From contig NZ_UGQU01000001.1 of assembly GCF_900453205.1 (NCBI RefSeq), positions 620,001 to 684,000 of the forward strand: DNA of 64,000 nucleotides, given 5' to 3'. Below are positions 1-7,860 of this stretch, piece by piece; positions within the stretch are counted from its first letter, which is position 1; every line of letters begins with the position of its first letter. This DNA comes from Moraxella lacunata. Its GTDB lineage: Bacteria > Pseudomonadota > Gammaproteobacteria > Pseudomonadales > Moraxellaceae. The notes under the pieces are model-generated. The model saw only the letters and a list, made by a program, of their open reading frames with translations. It did not search any database and was not told where the DNA came from. Position numbers and translations under genes: made by a program.

Positions 1-1023
1 GCTCATGGCAGGGCGTTTCATCGCCTTTAAGACAGAGGGGCTTGCGTGCTGAAAGGGAATGTCAAGATACGGCAAAAGCCCACCCTTACCGCCACTATCT
101 TTCATGCTGTCCGCCATGATTTGCACCACATCGTCCACATGCGGATAAGGATAGACATAATGCAGTCGCACCCAAATGCCAAGCCGTGCCAGTGCCTGAC
201 ACATATCAAAAAACTTCGTCTTTATCGGCTCGCCCTGCCAAAACGCCATTTTATACCTTAAATCCACGCCATAAGCAGAGGTGTCTTGGCTGATGATGAG
301 TAGTTCTTTGACCCCTGCTTTTCTAAGGGCGACCGCTTCATTCATCACGCTGTCGATGGTACGAGAGACCAAATCCCCACGCAAGGACGGAATGATACAA
401 AAAGTACAGCGGTGATTGCAGCCCTCGCTGATTTTGACATAGGCATAATGAGCAGGAGTGAGCTTAATGCCTGCGTCATTGATGAGGTCGATTTTGGGGT
501 CGTAAGTCTTGGATTTGGCAGGTTTTGGCACATGGTGCGTTACCGCCTTGACCACCTCCTCATACGCATGAGCCCCTGTTACCGCCAGTACCGCAGGGTG
601 CATGGTGCGAATCTTTTCGGCATCTTTACCCAGACAGCCTGTAACGATGACTTTGCCATTTTTGGTGATGGCTTCACCGATGGCATCAAGGCTTTCTTGG
701 ACGGCAGACTCGATAAATCCACAGGTGTTTACCACCACCAGATCCGCCCCATCATAGTCTTTGGCGACTTGGTAACCTTCTTTTGTCAGCTCGGTGATAA
801 TGCGTTCACTATCCACCAGTGCTTTGGGGCAACCCAGTGAGACAAACCCCACTTTGGGTGTTTTGACGATTTCACTAGATAAACCGCCACCGGGTTCAGC
901 AATTTGCATCAGGCTTGCCGACTCTTCTAGGGTGCGGTTTTGGTTATGGTTGGCTTTATGATGATAACCGACTTCGCTAGGATTAGGATTTGGATTTTTG
1001 GGATTAAAGGTTTGAACAGTCAT
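1..1023 (-). CDS. rimO: Ribosomal protein uS12 methylthiotransferase RimO (5' part, runs off window)
   Basis: Radical-SAM enzyme that adds a methylthio group to an aspartate of ribosomal protein S12. The visible 341 codons start at the ATG at 1023 and are still open at position 1, so about 100 C-terminal residues including the TRAM domain are missing. The N-terminal MTTase domain opens with [18 protein letters not shown] and has Cys65, Cys101 and Cys130 for the first Fe-S cluster. The radical-SAM motif [10 protein letters not shown] supplies Cys202, Cys206 and Cys209. The motif [12 protein letters not shown] close to the window edge is typical of RimO rather than MiaB. The N-terminus is about 55 residues longer than in E. 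coli RimO, so a later start is possible. Confidence 0.93.
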   Translation of the reverse strand, partial: MTVQTFNPKNPNPNPSEVGYHHKANHNQNRTLEESASLMQIAEPGGGLSSEIVKTPKVGFVSLGCPKALVDSERIITELTKEGYQVAKDYDGADLVVVNTCGFIESAVQESLDAIGEAITKNGKVIVTGCLGKDAEKIRTMHPAVLAVTGAHAYEEVVKAVTHHVPKPAKSKTYDPKIDLINDAGIKLTPAHYAYVKISEGCNHRCTFCIIPSLRGDLVSRTIDSVMNEAVALRKAGVKELLIISQDTSAYGVDLRYKMAFWQGEPIKTKFFDMCQALARLGIWVRLHYVYPYPHVDDVVQIMADSMKDSGGKGGLLPYLDIPFQHASPSVLKAMKRPAMS

Positions 1024-1145
1024 GGTATTTTGGCTAAGGATAAACTTGGCTGATTGGGAATGGGTTTTAGGCAGAGATGAATTTTGGGTAAATGATTTTA
1101 CCTTTATCATATACACCTAATAGGCTTAATATTTACCACAGGCTT

Positions 1146-1211
1146 GTAGGGGCGTGTTGAACACGCCCTTGATGATGTGATACTTATTGGACGTGCTCAG
1201 CACGTCCCTAC
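1146..1211. repeat. Double-palindrome intergenic repeat (GTAGG...CCTAC type)
   Basis: Two palindromes, GGGCGTGTTGAACACGCCC and GGACGTGCTCAGCACGTCC, are separated by about 20 bases and bounded by GTAGG and CCTAC. The layout matches the element at 24189-24255, so this is a REP/BIME-like unit. It sits in the 340-base gene-free stretch between rimO and tRNA-Leu; nothing else is evident there apart from the tRNA terminator. Confidence 0.7.
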
Positions 1212-1330
1212 ACCTACATATCATAAATTTGTGGCAATTTTAAAATTCTTTATAAAATATAATATAAAATCTGTCATATAGGGATAAATTGCCATTTACC
1301 CTATTTTTTAAATATCAAAATTTACATAGC

Positions 1331-1357
1331 AAAAAACCCGCCTTAACAGCAGGTTTT
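1331..1357 (-). terminator. Intrinsic terminator of tRNA-Leu
   Basis: On the minus strand a 10-bp stem (AAAAACCTGC / GCGGGTTTTT, one G-U pair) with a 7-base loop is followed by a T run. It lies directly downstream of the tRNA 3' CCA end. Confidence 0.8.
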
Positions 1358-1363
1358 TATATA

Positions 1364-1448
1364 TGGTGGGGTCGGAGAGACTCGAACTCTCACGGGTCGC
1401 CCCGCTGGAACCTAAATCCAGTGCGTCTACCAATTTCGCCACGACCCC
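1364..1448 (-). tRNA. tRNA-Leu(UAG)
   Basis: Read on the minus strand, the gene begins GGGGTCGTGGCGAAATTGGT and ends CGACCCC-A-CCA, so the CCA tail is encoded. The anticodon arm is CTGGA-TTTAGGT-TCCAG, giving anticodon TAG, which reads CUN leucine codons. A long variable arm (GCGGGGCGACCCGT region) marks a class II tRNA. The T arm GAGAGTTCGAGTCTCTC is intact. It has its own promoter and terminator. Confidence 0.97.
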
Positions 1449-1479
1449 AGATTTGTATCAAGTTGTCTTGATGTGGCGT

Positions 1480-1507
1480 ATTATATACGACTTTTAAAAT
1501 TTGGCAA
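1480..1507 (-). promoter_or_regulatory. Sigma-70 promoter of tRNA-Leu
   Basis: Minus-strand -35 TTGCCA (1507-1502), 16-base spacer and -10 TATAAT (1485-1480), about 30 bases before the mature tRNA 5' end. Confidence 0.75.
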
Positions 1508-1542
1508 GTATTTTTTGCTAAGAATTTTAAAAAGTTTATAAG

Positions 1543-2157
1543 TCATTGATTTAAAATATCTTTTGAATTGACAAATTTCACCCCAACTTCTGTCATGTCC
1601 GCCATCGCCTTATCCAGCGAGCCATCGATGTCAATGGGGGCGGTGGCGTCCATGATGACCGTACAATCAAACCCAAACGCTACGGCATCTATCGCCGTCC
1701 ACGCCACACAAAAATCGGTCGCAATCCCCACCACATACACGCTGTCTATGCCCCGCTCATGAAGATAGCCCGCCAGCCCTGTTTTGGTCGCCCTGTCGGC
1801 TTCCATAAATGCCGAATAGCTGTCTATGTGGCGATGATAGCCTTTGCGAATGATAAGCTGGGCTTTATCCGCCTGCAAATCAGCATGAAAAAGAGCGTCC
1901 GATGTGCCTTGTACACAGTGAGCATTCCAAAGCACCTGTGTGCCATAGGGTAGCTCTATGGTGTCAAATGGGGCTTTGCCGTCATGATTTTGGTAAAATG
2001 AAATGTGGTCGGCAGGGTGATAATCTTGGGTCAAAATCACGGTATCAAAATGAGCAATCAAGCGGTTAATCGTGGGGATAATCGTATGGCTGTTTGCCAC
2101 CGCCAGATTGCCACCGACAAAACCGTTTTGTACGTCCACAACCAATAGGGCTTTCAT
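1543..2157 (-). CDS. pncA: Nicotinamidase (isochorismatase-family amidohydrolase)
   Basis: Converts nicotinamide to nicotinic acid for NAD salvage in the cytosol. The 204-residue protein has the family catalytic triad: Asp in VVDVQNGF, Lys in IRKGYHRHIDSYSAF and Cys in ATDFCVAWTA. The metal site lies in TQDYHPADHISF (Asp and two His). The ATG at 2157 is preferred because AAGGAG lies 5 bases upstream; a GTG two codons earlier overlaps this ribosome site. It is a monocistronic gene, divergent from the symporter gene next door. Confidence 0.93.
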   Translation of the reverse strand: MKALLVVDVQNGFVGGNLAVANSHTIIPTINRLIAHFDTVILTQDYHPADHISFYQNHDGKAPFDTIELPYGTQVLWNAHCVQGTSDALFHADLQADKAQLIIRKGYHRHIDSYSAFMEADRATKTGLAGYLHERGIDSVYVVGIATDFCVAWTAIDAVAFGFDCTVIMDATAPIDIDGSLDKAMADMTEVGVKFVNSKDILNQ

Positions 2158-2274
2158 AAACACTCCTTATTCTTTAATTTGTTTAATGGTTTGCATCACA
2201 TTACATCATAAAGCAAGTCTAATTTTTAACATGAATGCTTTGATAAGAAGAAACTAAAATGCCATCATAAAAAC

Positions 2275-2303
2275 TTGTAATAATGGACAAATTTTTTTAT
2301 AAT
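2275..2303 (+). promoter_or_regulatory. Sigma-70 promoter of the alanine/glycine symporter gene
   Basis: TTGTAA (2275-2280), 17-base spacer, TATAAT (2298-2303). Transcription would begin near 2310, only a few bases before the hairpin at 2318. Confidence 0.65.
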
Positions 2304-2317
2304 ACCGCATTTACCAA

Positions 2318-2342
2318 AGCAAGGTCAAGCCTTGCTTTTTTT
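2318..2342 (+). terminator. Terminator-like hairpin in the alsT leader
   Basis: A perfect 7-bp stem AGCAAGG / CCTTGCT with a 5-base loop is followed by seven T residues. It lies between the likely promoter and the coding start at 2364, in the same orientation as the gene. It could act as an attenuator or as a 5' stabilising hairpin. The only other neighbour, pncA, is transcribed away from it, so it is not an obvious terminator for anything else. Confidence 0.6.
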
Positions 2343-2363
2343 GTGAACTAAAATGGAGCGGTT

Positions 2364-3848
2364 ATGATTGAGTGGTTTAATAGTCTCATCAATTGGGGCG
2401 TAAGCCTGATTTGGGGCAATGGCGATTGGCTGATAGCGGGCAATCCTTGGTATGGTCTTATTGTGTTTTTGTTGGTGGGTGGGGGTATTTATTTTACCAT
2501 AGCCACTCGCTTTGCTCAGCTTCGCTATTTTGGACACCTGTGGAAACTGCTTAGGGTGTCGGGGCAGGGCGGTCGCTCGGGCGGTATCAGCTCGTACGAA
2601 GCCTTGATGACATCGCTGGCGGCACGGGTCGGCACGGGCAACCTTGCTGGGGTTGCTATCGCCATTTATTTGGGCGGTGCTGGAGCGGTGTTTTGGATGT
2701 GGGTTACGGCAATTTTGGGTATGGCGACAAGCTTTATTGAGTCCGCTCTTGCCCAAGCTTACAAAGTCCCCCACACTGACAACGTCTTTCGTGGTGGCCC
2801 TGCGTATTATATCCAAGCGGGTCTTGGACAACGCTGGCTTGCCATTATCTTTTCGGTGTGTCTACTGATTGCCTTTGGGCTTGCCTTTAATGGCGTGCAA
2901 GCCAATACCATTGCCCAAGCAAGCCTACAAGCCTTCAACATTCCGCCTTGGGCAACGGGGGTGTTTTTGGTAATTTTGGTTGCCCCTGTGGTTTTTGGTG
3001 GTATGCGTTCGGTTGCCAAAGTGGCAGGTAAGATTGTGCCAATTATGGCGATTTTGTACATTTTGCTTGCAGTGTTTATTATCCTTACCAACATCACGCA
3101 GTTCCCTGCCGCCATTGCCACTATCTTTAAGTCCGCCTTTGGACTTGAACAAGCCGCAGGCGGGGTGCTTGGTTACACCGTTGCGACAGCGATGATTAAC
3201 GGTATCAAGCGTGGTCTGTTCTCAAACGAAGCGGGCATGGGTTCTGCTCCCAACGCTGCCGCAACTGCCCAATCTTACCCCAATCACCCTGCTGTACAAG
3301 GCTTTATGCAAATGCTTGGGGTGTTTATAGACACCATTGTCATCTGTACGGCAACGGCTGCCATTGTGATTTTGTCGGGTGTGGTAGACCCAAACTCTGA
3401 GCAGACAGGCATTCAGCTTACCCAACTTGCTCTGTCGCAATATGTGGGGCAATTTGGTGTGGTGTTTGTGGCAGTGGCGATTTTCTTTTTTTCGTTTACG
3501 TCTATCATTGCCAATTATAGCTATGGCGAGAGCAACATTGAGTTTTTGTCTGGCCAAAAAAACGCCAAGCTTGCCATGATGGGGCTACGCATTGCCCTAC
3601 TTGTCATGGTCTTTGTGGGGTCTATTGCTGACCTAAAAGCGGTTTGGAACTTTGCTGACTTGACGATGGGTATCATGGCGGTCATCAACCTTATCGCCAT
3701 TGTGTGGCTGTCGCCTGTGGCACTGCGTGTCCTAAAGGACTATGAGCGTCAAATCAAAGCAGGTGTTGCCCTAAAAGACATCAGTTTCGACCCCGACCTG
3801 TTCCCCAAACTCAAAAATGAAGCGGACAGAACAGCGTGGAAGGATTGA
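2364..3848 (+). CDS. alsT: Sodium:alanine/glycine symporter (AGCS family, AlsT-like)
   Basis: Inner-membrane carrier that takes up alanine or glycine with sodium. The 494 residues match the family length. There are about ten hydrophobic segments, and the family signature SSYEALMTSLAARVGTGNLAG lies near residues 75-95. Other recognisable blocks are FRGGPAYYIQAGLG, GLFSNEAGMGSAPNAAATA and SIIANYSYGESNIEF. GGAG lies 5 bases before the ATG. The gene is monocistronic, with its own promoter and a strong downstream terminator. The leader carries a terminator-like hairpin that may control expression. Substrate preference cannot be read from sequence. Confidence 0.93.
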   Translation: MIEWFNSLINWGVSLIWGNGDWLIAGNPWYGLIVFLLVGGGIYFTIATRFAQLRYFGHLWKLLRVSGQGGRSGGISSYEALMTSLAARVGTGNLAGVAIAIYLGGAGAVFWMWVTAILGMATSFIESALAQAYKVPHTDNVFRGGPAYYIQAGLGQRWLAIIFSVCLLIAFGLAFNGVQANTIAQASLQAFNIPPWATGVFLVILVAPVVFGGMRSVAKVAGKIVPIMAILYILLAVFIILTNITQFPAAIATIFKSAFGLEQAAGGVLGYTVATAMINGIKRGLFSNEAGMGSAPNAAATAQSYPNHPAVQGFMQMLGVFIDTIVICTATAAIVILSGVVDPNSEQTGIQLTQLALSQYVGQFGVVFVAVAIFFFSFTSIIANYSYGESNIEFLSGQKNAKLAMMGLRIALLVMVFVGSIADLKAVWNFADLTMGIMAVINLIAIVWLSPVALRVLKDYERQIKAGVALKDISFDPDLFPKLKNEADRTAWKD

Positions 3849-3867
3849 TAATTTTCTAGACAAACCA

Positions 3868-3900
3868 AAAACAGGGCATGGATACCACCTGCCCTGTTTT
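3868..3900. terminator. Bidirectional terminator between alsT and fpr
   Basis: A perfect 10-bp stem AAAACAGGGC / GCCCTGTTTT with a 13-base loop has A/T runs on both sides. It can end transcription of both convergent genes. Confidence 0.85.
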
Positions 3901-3917
3901 ATTTTATCTGTTAAATA

Positions 3918-4718
3918 TTACCAATAATTCTCCACCGCAATATTGCCCACGCCACGGCGGTTCATGGTCAAGCCTTTGTTTTTTAGGGCGTTTTTGGTGT
4001 CGTCCACCATGTCAGGATTGCCACAGAGCATGACATGGGAAGTGGCAGGATTTAAGTTTAAACCGACAAAGTTTTCAAGTTCGCCCGTGTCTATCAAGGC
4101 AGGAATGCGTCTGTTTAGACAGCCGTCCACCGTCTCACGGGTAACAATCGGCACAAAGTGTAGTTTGGCAGGATTTTCTACAAGCTCACCAAAAGTTTGG
4201 CTTAACTCTTTGATTGTATTCACATAAGCCAGCTCGGCATGGGTGCGAGAGCTGTACACCAGTACGATGTCATCATAATTTTGCCAAGTCGTCAAATCGC
4301 CAAGCATGGACAAAAACGGAGCAAGCCCTGTGCCTGTGGCAAGTAACCACAAATCCTTTGGGGCAGGTTCTTGATAGCGGGCAAGGGTCAAAAAGCCAAA
4401 GGGTTCGGGGTTAAGATAGAGCGTATCGCCCACCGTCAAATGCTGTAATTGACTGGTAAACGCCCCGTCAGGCACGACCACCGAGAAAAACTCCAACTGC
4501 TCATCATAAGGGCTAGATGCGACCGAATAGGCACGGAAAATGCGTTCATCAGGGGCGTTTTGAGTGTTTTTTAATTCGCTGGGATTGACCCCGAGCCGTA
4601 CAAACTGCCCTGCAAGAAAGCGAAAGCCGTCAGGGCGAGTGGTAGTAAAACTAAATAGCGTGGGAGTAATGGGGGTTTTGGTAAGTACGGTTAAGGGGGT
4701 GGCGTTTTGGTCGGACAT
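3918..4718 (-). CDS. fpr: Ferredoxin-NADP(+) reductase
   Basis: FAD enzyme that moves electrons between NADPH and ferredoxin or flavodoxin; cytosolic. The 266-residue length is standard for bacterial Fpr. FAD-binding motifs are RAYSVASSPYDE and FGFLTL; the NADP side has LLATGTGLAPFLSML and MLCGNPDMV. The C-terminus ends NIAVENYW, the aromatic tail that stacks on the flavin in bacterial Fpr. It is a single gene, convergent with alsT and divergent from the 4847 operon. Confidence 0.93.
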   Translation of the reverse strand: MSDQNATPLTVLTKTPITPTLFSFTTTRPDGFRFLAGQFVRLGVNPSELKNTQNAPDERIFRAYSVASSPYDEQLEFFSVVVPDGAFTSQLQHLTVGDTLYLNPEPFGFLTLARYQEPAPKDLWLLATGTGLAPFLSMLGDLTTWQNYDDIVLVYSSRTHAELAYVNTIKELSQTFGELVENPAKLHFVPIVTRETVDGCLNRRIPALIDTGELENFVGLNLNPATSHVMLCGNPDMVDDTKNALKNKGLTMNRRGVGNIAVENYW

Positions 4719-4793
4719 GGTTTTTTATTGGGTTTTGAAATTAGCATTATTTTAAAGGAATTTAAAAAAAAAGTAAAATTTGAGCTTGCTAAA

Positions 4794-4819
4794 TTGAAAA
4801 AAAAGGGGGGGGGTAAAAT
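4794..4819 (+). promoter_or_regulatory. Candidate phase-variable promoter with a G9 tract
   Basis: A run of nine G (4805-4813), preceded by eight A, lies directly before TAAAAT (4814-4819), a good -10 box 27 bases upstream of the ATG at 4847. TTGAAA (4794-4799) would be a -35 box with a 14-base spacer at the present tract length. Adding three G would give the ideal 17. TTGCTA (4786-4791) is the alternative, with a 22-base spacer. Homopolymer tracts between promoter boxes are a known on/off switch in Neisseria and Haemophilus. Function here is inferred. Confidence 0.55.
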
Positions 4820-4846
4820 ACACACAAATACTAATAGGAAACAATC

Positions 4847-6385
4847 ATGAACCAAAACACCACATCACACCCACAAAACCGCAACAACTTAACTGATACC
4901 GCCATCGCAGGGGCATTGTCCGAAACGGTTTCTCGTCATGGGTTAGCAGGTGCTGAGTTTTTAAAGGGACTTCGTGGGGTAGATTATGAGACTGGACAGA
5001 TTTTTGACAGAAGTTTACGCAGTGTCGCACAAGGCAAACTAAATCCCAATTACTACGAACAAAACCTAAAACAACAGGCAGGATTTTCTGCCGAGATTGC
5101 CAGTGTCAGTCAAAAAAATGCCCAAGCAATTATCAATGGCGATTATAGTCGTTTTTTGCGTAGCGAGGACATGGCTGGCTATGGCAAAAATCATAATATT
5201 GTGGATATTGTAGAGCTTATGGACGGACAAGAAGTCTCCACCTCACAGATGAAATTTGTGAGTAATTATGAGAATTTACTCAAAAAAATCGCCAAACGCA
5301 ATAGTGGCGACAAAAATGATTTGTCTCGCTATCTAGATGTAGATAGATTAGAAATGCCAAGCGAACAAGTAGAACAAGCCAAAGCATACTGTCGTGAACA
5401 AGCTAAAAGTCTAAAACAACAAGCCGACAAAGCTAGGCAACAAGGTGACTTTACCAAAGCAGATACATTAAGCCAACAAGCCCAAAATTTCGAACGCCTA
5501 GAAAGCAAAATCAGTGACTCTGGCATGACAACTGAGCAGGCTATCGCCTATCGTCTAAATCCAGAATGGGAAACCATCAAAGACATTGGCAGAGTCAGTC
5601 ATCAAGCAGGCGTACAAGGAGCAAAATTTGGAGTGGCAATTGGGGGTAGTATCTCCCTTGTTACCAACATCATCGCCTATAAAAGTGGCAATAAAGAACT
5701 GGGGCAAGCCGTCTTAGATACAGGAGCTGATACGCTAAAATCAGCAGGTATGGGTTATAGCACCGCCTTTACTGGTACAGCCATCAAAAGCTATATGACA
5801 CAATCTACCAGCGAAGTTGTCCGAAATCTCTCAAAAACCGCCCTACCTGCCATGATAGTCTCCGCTTGTCTTGCCACAAGCAAATCAATTGCCAGTTATG
5901 CCAAAGGCGAAATTGATGAAGGCACGCTCATGCAAGAGATGGGTATTAGTGTTACAGGCATGCTCTCATCAGCCATGTTTACTACCATCGGACAGATTGC
6001 CATTCCTATTCCCGTGCTGGGCGGACTGATTGGCGGTATGGTTGGCTATGCACTTACCAATACCTTTTATCAAAGTTTTTTTGATGTTTTAAAAGACAAA
6101 AACATTGCTCGTGAACGCCGAATGTTGATTGAGATGCAGTGCAATACCGCCAAAATTTTGGCACAGCGATACCGTACCGTCTTACAAGAGACTTTTGAGC
6201 AAAAAAGCATTGAACTTGATACACAGACCAAAAAACTGCTCGCCACTTTCAATGCTGATTTGACCGCCGATGAATTTTGTCAAAACATCAATGAATTTGC
6301 CAAATTTTTAGGCAAAGATTTACCCATTAAAAATCTGAAAGAATTAGATGACATTATGTTATCTGATGAGCCCTTAATCATTTAA
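4847..6385 (+). CDS. Uncharacterised protein with coiled coil and glycine-rich hydrophobic core
   Basis: I do not recognise a named family. The 512-residue protein has a polar N-terminal half without signal peptide and a strongly charged, Gln-rich helical stretch (about 170-222) likely to form a coiled coil. Hydrophobic segments follow at about 256-280, 330-350 and 366-408, the last with a small-residue GGLIGGMVGYALT motif. The end (415-512) is polar and helical. It looks like a soluble protein with a membrane-inserting middle. It is first in an operon with the next two genes (29-base gap, then a 4-base overlap) and is preceded by the G9 promoter, so the set may be switched on and off together. 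Confidence 0.8.
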   Translation: MNQNTTSHPQNRNNLTDTAIAGALSETVSRHGLAGAEFLKGLRGVDYETGQIFDRSLRSVAQGKLNPNYYEQNLKQQAGFSAEIASVSQKNAQAIINGDYSRFLRSEDMAGYGKNHNIVDIVELMDGQEVSTSQMKFVSNYENLLKKIAKRNSGDKNDLSRYLDVDRLEMPSEQVEQAKAYCREQAKSLKQQADKARQQGDFTKADTLSQQAQNFERLESKISDSGMTTEQAIAYRLNPEWETIKDIGRVSHQAGVQGAKFGVAIGGSISLVTNIIAYKSGNKELGQAVLDTGADTLKSAGMGYSTAFTGTAIKSYMTQSTSEVVRNLSKTALPAMIVSACLATSKSIASYAKGEIDEGTLMQEMGISVTGMLSSAMFTTIGQIAIPIPVLGGLIGGMVGYALTNTFYQSFFDVLKDKNIARERRMLIEMQCNTAKILAQRYRTVLQETFEQKSIELDTQTKKLLATFNADLTADEFCQNINEFAKFLGKDLPIKNLKELDDIMLSDEPLII

Positions 6386-6414
6386 TCCTCAACCCTCACA
6401 AATGGAGAAATATC

Positions 6415-7440
6415 ATGCCAATCCCAATTATTTTAGGTGGTCTTGCTGCTGCCGCAGCCGTTACAGGTGTTGCCAAAGGCGTAAAAGGCGTCATGGACAA
6501 CAACGAAGCCAAAGAGCTAAATGAGCTTGCTCAAAGCATTGTTGAGGAAGCTGAGTTTAATCTTGAACAAGCCAAAAAACACTCCCAAGCATCACTTGAA
6601 CTGCTTGGCACCGCCAAAGTTACCATATTAAACATGTCGGTCAAAAAGTTTTTAGAGCTTTTTAGGCAAATCAAAAATGTTGATTTTGAACATGATGGCA
6701 ACTTAGGCAATCTAGAATTGACAGATTTTGATGTGGCGGATTTTACCATGCTAAGACAAGAAGTGGCATTTGTGGTCAGTTCTGGGCTTGGCGTGGCTGG
6801 TGGTGCAACTGGCGGTGCTTTAGCAGCTTTTGGTGCTTATAATGGAGTGATGGCACTTGGAGCTGCTAGCACAGGCACAGCCATCAGTACACTCAGTGGG
6901 GCAGCAGCCACCAATGCGACACTGGCTTGGCTTGGTGGAGGATCGCTGGCGGCGGGTGGTTACGGTATCGCTGGTGGCACAATGGTGCTAGGAGCGGTGG
7001 CGGCAGGACCTGCCATGCTCATTGCTGGTTGGTATATGGGAGCAAAAGCAAGTAAAAACCTAGATGATGCCAAATCTAATATTGCCCAAGCGAAGGCATT
7101 TAAAGCAGATATTGATACCACCATTACGGCAGTAGATGGCATCGCAAAGCTCGCCATACAGCTTAAAGATTTATTTCATCAGGTACGCGTAGAGACCAAA
7201 AAAACATTAGGCGAATTGGAGAGGGTGATTGCCAGTCAAGGCACAGATTATAGCAAATATAGTGAGACAGCCAAATTATGTGTCATGAAAAATGTCAAAA
7301 TCATGCAACTTATCAAAGCCATGCTTGACATCGCCATTTTGGATAAAGGTGGTAATGTGCTAGGCGACGCTCAAAGCAGCATCTTTAAAGCTAAACAAAT
7401 CATTGACAATAACTATCAAGGGCAGATTGATAATCTATGA
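6415..7440 (+). CDS. Uncharacterised glycine/alanine-rich protein, coiled coil - hydrophobic core - coiled coil
   Basis: 341 residues. A short hydrophobic N-terminus (3-20) is followed by a charged helix (28-90) and a very Gly/Ala-rich hydrophobic block (about 118-212). Another long helical region (213-341) closes the protein. The central block (GALAAFGAYNGVMALG, then LAWLGGGSLAAGG) recalls conserved hypothetical proteins of many bacteria with no known role. The overall arrangement, helices flanking a hydrophobic core, is also that of helical pore-forming proteins such as ClyA; this is a structural analogy only. AATGGAG lies 7 bases before the ATG. It is co-transcribed with 4847, and its stop overlaps the next start. 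Confidence 0.8.
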   Translation: MPIPIILGGLAAAAAVTGVAKGVKGVMDNNEAKELNELAQSIVEEAEFNLEQAKKHSQASLELLGTAKVTILNMSVKKFLELFRQIKNVDFEHDGNLGNLELTDFDVADFTMLRQEVAFVVSSGLGVAGGATGGALAAFGAYNGVMALGAASTGTAISTLSGAAATNATLAWLGGGSLAAGGYGIAGGTMVLGAVAAGPAMLIAGWYMGAKASKNLDDAKSNIAQAKAFKADIDTTITAVDGIAKLAIQLKDLFHQVRVETKKTLGELERVIASQGTDYSKYSETAKLCVMKNVKIMQLIKAMLDIAILDKGGNVLGDAQSSIFKAKQIIDNNYQGQIDNL

Positions 7441-7703
7441 CCCCATTCCCCTGCACCGCTTGCGGTCTATGCTGTCGCAATGTCCATAAAAGTGAGCAAA
7501 CCGCTTTTTTGGACAGGGGCGATGGCGTTTGTCAATTTTTAGACATCAGCACCAATCTATGTCAAATTTATGATGATAGACCTTTGATTTGTCAGGTAGA
7601 GCATTATTATCGCATTTATTTTAAAGATAAAATAGACTGGGAAACTTTTATTAATCTTAACCTTAAAGTCTGTCATCAACTCCAAAAACAGCATTTATCA
7701 TAA
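7437..7703 (+). CDS. YkgJ-family cysteine-cluster protein
   Basis: An 88-residue protein with the metal-binding pattern CTACGLCCRNV near the start, then DGVCQFLD, LCQIYDDRPLICQVE and a final VCHQL. This is the CxxCxxCC...C...C...C arrangement of the YkgJ / Fe-S-or-zinc cluster family. It may ligate an Fe-S cluster or zinc; no substrate is known. It overlaps the preceding gene by ATGA, so translation is coupled and the protein probably works with its two partners, perhaps in modification or maturation. That role is inference. Confidence 0.85.
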   Translation: MTPFPCTACGLCCRNVHKSEQTAFLDRGDGVCQFLDISTNLCQIYDDRPLICQVEHYYRIYFKDKIDWETFINLNLKVCHQLQKQHLS

Positions 7704-7822
7704 ATCCCAAAATTATCATAAACTGTAAACACCTATTTTAAGTCAAACTCTTTTATGATGCATATTACGCACTTGACACTTGAAATGGGTTTTTTAGTGT
7801 TTTTGAAATGGTCTTGATAGAC

Positions 7823-7857
7823 AAAAAACAAGCACCCAAATTGAGTGCTTGTTTTTT
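7823..7857. terminator. Bidirectional terminator at the end of nuoN
   Basis: A perfect 13-bp stem AAAAAACAAGCAC / GTGCTTGTTTTTT with a 9-base loop. It serves the nuo operon on the minus strand and can also stop the 4847-7703 operon on the plus strand. Confidence 0.88.
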
Positions 7858-7860
7858 ATC

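Noticed and set aside
412-840. 142-codon plus-strand frame opposite rimO
   Set aside because: The minus strand encodes clear RimO motifs across the whole interval.
1331-1357. Hairpin next to tRNA-Leu as an integration site
   Set aside because: No integrase or duplicated tRNA end nearby; it is a normal intrinsic terminator.
2325-2831. 168-codon open frame antisense to the symporter gene
   Set aside because: It mirrors strong alsT codons, has low-complexity composition and no ribosome site.
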